Under the pieces are notes generated by a model that had not been told where the DNA came from, made no database searches, and worked only from the letters and a program-made list of their open reading frames with translations. From positions 1-7,900 of the forward strand of contig CAJTYC010000093.1 in the NCBI GenBank assembly GCA_910584185.1: DNA of 7,900 bases, read 5' to 3'. This DNA comes from an uncultured Muribaculaceae bacterium (GTDB lineage: Bacteria > Bacteroidota > Bacteroidia > Bacteroidales > Muribaculaceae). Position 1 is the first letter of the stretch. Each line of letters starts with the position of its first letter. The translations under genes and the position numbers were made by a program. Positions 6,626 to 7,900 of this stretch are shown here, in pieces.

Positions 6626-6655
6626 TTCATTATTAAAATATTTTTTGTATCTTTG
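6626..6655 (+). promoter_or_regulatory. Bacteroidota-type promoter of the HARE-endonuclease gene
   Basis: TATCTTTG at 6648-6655 is a perfect match to the TAnnTTTG -7 element. The -33 position is occupied by GTTC (6625-6628), 19 bases upstream, a weaker match to TTG. Predicted initiation near 6660 leaves a leader of roughly 19 nt before the ATG at 6679, so this gene is probably transcribed independently of pyk. Confidence 0.65.
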
Positions 6656-6678
6656 CAAGATTCTCTAACGGACCAAGA

Positions 6679-7398
6679 ATGAAAAAGATTACGCAGGAAC
6701 GACAAGTGATTGATGCCCTTGAGGAGTTGGGCGGTTGGGCCACTTTGCGGAAACTCAATGAGGTATTGGACTTTTCCAAGTGGGCCACCAAGACACCGGA
6801 GGCCTCGGTTAGAAGAATTGTACAGAATAGCGACTCAATCTTTAAAATCAGACCGGGACTCTGGGCTCTTAAAGACCACGCAACGGAAGTGCTATCAAAG
6901 TTCAATTTGGAAGCCGGCAACCATAAATCTGAAGAAACGTTCACTCACTCATATTATCAAGGGCTGTTGATAGAGATTGGGAATATTTGCGGTTCGAGCA
7001 CTTTCGTGCCGGCACAAGATAAGCATAAACTTTTTCTCGGCACAGAGTTATGTGAAATCTCAGACACCACTGTCATCCCATCTTTCACATATGATTTTCT
7101 TCTCAGAAAGGCACAAACTGTCGATGTGATATGGTTTAATGAAAGGAGAATGCCATCGCATTTTTATGAGGTTGAGCACACCACCAACATTCTTAACTCC
7201 CTGAATAAATTTTACGAGCTTCAGGATTTTCATGCGGATTTTTACATTGTGGCAGACGAGAGCAGGAAAGAAGATTTCCACGACAAATTAGGACGTTCTA
7301 TATACAACAACATCAAGGCACGAGTTAAATTTCTCCCTTACATCCAAGTCATAAGACGCCACGCAAACCTTAAACAAGAACAAGAATTTATATGGTAA
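6679..7398 (+). CDS. HARE-type winged-helix protein with restriction-endonuclease-like domain
   Basis: The 239-aa product has two parts. Residues about 6-64 resemble the HARE-HTH (HB1/ASXL) winged helix: VIDALEELGG (10-19), then an ASVRRI helix (42-47) and a wing ending PGLWAL (59-64). HARE-HTH modules are known in bacteria next to or fused with restriction and modification domains and are thought to read DNA. Residues about 90-225 look like a PD-(D/E)xK nuclease core: Glu99 in a helix, Asp149 in a hydrophobic strand, and Glu164-Val-Glu166-His on the next strand. The usual final lysine is replaced by Glu166, so the active site is a variant or degenerate. No methyltransferase or specificity gene is adjacent. 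The sequence is visibly more AT-rich than pyk or tex, consistent with lateral acquisition. A DNA-targeting or defence role is inference; a regulator with a dead nuclease fold is possible. Confidence 0.82.
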   Translation: MKKITQERQVIDALEELGGWATLRKLNEVLDFSKWATKTPEASVRRIVQNSDSIFKIRPGLWALKDHATEVLSKFNLEAGNHKSEETFTHSYYQGLLIEIGNICGSSTFVPAQDKHKLFLGTELCEISDTTVIPSFTYDFLLRKAQTVDVIWFNERRMPSHFYEVEHTTNILNSLNKFYELQDFHADFYIVADESRKEDFHDKLGRSIYNNIKARVKFLPYIQVIRRHANLKQEQEFIW

Positions 7399-7462
7399 AC
7401 GGTCGTTACCAATGGGACCTTCATTTATTCCCCGTGAACTATTTATTCGTCAAAATTCGACA

Positions 7463-7738
7463 TTAATCTCGCTCAAGGGGTTTGTCATATTTCCATTCCC
7501 TTGATGAATTTTCACGTGGAATGACAGGGACTTTGCCATAGCAAAACATAGAGGACTCAGTCAAAACAGTCCATGTGTCACTTTGAGAAAAATCAAATTC
7601 ACGTAGTATGACATCCTCGTAATATTCAACTATGTTTCCCTCATACTCCTCATCAATTATTTTACTTCGTTCAGGAGTAATTTCAATCAAAATAAAATAT
7701 TCGAATGGCATTACTGCAAAATATTCTCGTTCTTTCAT
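7463..7738 (-). CDS. Hypothetical acidic 91-aa protein
   Basis: I do not recognise this protein. It is soluble, acidic and aromatic-rich, with a hydrophobic strand near residues 11-20 (MPFEYFILIE from Met10), an acidic stretch at about 29-47 and a charged C-terminus. There is no signal peptide or membrane segment. It is convergent with the HARE-endonuclease gene, 64 bases apart, with no strong terminator between them. The start at 7738 gives the longest form; Met10 (7711) is an alternative. No clear promoter was found upstream on its strand. The AT-rich composition matches its neighbour, so the two may have arrived together. The ORF could be spurious, but its composition looks protein-like. 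Confidence 0.55.
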   Translation of the reverse strand: MKEREYFAVMPFEYFILIEITPERSKIIDEEYEGNIVEYYEDVILREFDFSQSDTWTVLTESSMFCYGKVPVIPRENSSREWKYDKPLERD

Positions 7739-7771
7739 ATTTCTGACTCTCTAATAACTCTGACACCTATG

Positions 7772-7789
7772 ATTTGAGATATATCAAAT
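7772..7789. repeat. Short inverted repeat at the start of the 58-bp array
   Basis: ATTTGA (7772-7777) and TCAAAT (7784-7789) flank the 6 bases GATATA, making a near-palindrome of 18 bp. It overlaps the first two bases of the tandem array. It could be an operator for the minus-strand gene at 7463-7738 or a boundary sequence of the array. Confidence 0.5.
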
Positions 7790-7900
7790 GAAGTACTCCC
7801 TTGTGTGAGACCGGCTTGAGTGCGATTTATTAGACTCTATTTTATATGAAGTACTCCCTTGTGTGAGACCGGCTTGAGTGCGATTTATTAGACTCTATTT
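7788..7900. repeat. Exact 58-bp tandem repeat, truncated by the window edge
   Basis: The unit beginning ATGAAGTACTCCC at 7788 recurs at 7846, and all 55 visible bases of the second copy match the first. The period is 58, not a multiple of three, and every frame meets stops (for example TGA at 7806-7808), so it does not encode protein repeats. There is no variable spacer, which argues against CRISPR. Inside the unit CTTGTGTGAGA (7800-7810) and CTTGAGTGCGA (7815-7825) match at 9 of 11 bases. TTG (7816-7818) and TATTTTAT (7838-7845) sit 19 bases apart, a promoter-like spacing with an imperfect -7 box. The total copy number is unknown. Confidence 0.95.

Noticed and set aside
7788..7900. CRISPR array
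   Set aside because: The two units are identical throughout, leaving no variable spacer, and no cas gene is visible.

Overview
The window looks like a chromosomal segment of a Bacteroidales bacterium. A Muribaculaceae-like origin is my inference from the style of the proteins, the frequent ATA isoleucine codons and Bacteroidota-type promoters (TTG/TTTG, about 20 bases, then TAnnTTTG) with no clear Shine-Dalgarno sites. No rRNA or tRNA gene, transposase or CRISPR array was seen.

Layout. Positions 1-269 hold no assignable gene, but do contain a perfect 18-bp stem-loop and a near-consensus promoter that abuts the first start codon. A LolC/LolE-type (FtsX-fold) ABC transporter permease (270-1511, +) is followed by a spacer of about 290 bp with small repeats, then a small lipoprotein (1806-2093, +). 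The lipoprotein converges on tex (2129-4276, -); a 14-bp perfect hairpin overlapping the lipoprotein stop codon separates the two. A gene-free stretch of about 900 bp (4277-5172) separates tex from pyk, which reads away from it. It contains two candidate tex promoters, a GC-rich hairpin plus T-run that looks like a plus-strand terminator with no protein gene in front of it (possible small RNA), a second long hairpin, and a 143-bp inverted-repeat element. Pyruvate kinase (pyk, 5173-6588, +) follows.

From about 6600 the character changes. A consensus promoter drives a 239-aa protein with an N-terminal HARE-type winged helix and a restriction-endonuclease-like C-terminal half (6679-7398, +). Facing it is an unrecognised 91-aa acidic protein (7463-7738, -). 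The window ends inside an exact tandem repeat with a 58-bp period, at least 1.95 copies long and cut off by the window edge. This right-hand part is more AT-rich and looks accessory.

How the genes relate. Lipoprotein export, Tex and Pyk are housekeeping functions and show no operon with each other here. The candidates for something new are the solitary HARE-endonuclease gene with its convergent partner and adjoining 58-bp tandem array, and the structured RNA/DNA region upstream of pyk. A 15-base piece of that region's inverted-repeat arm recurs just after pyk.
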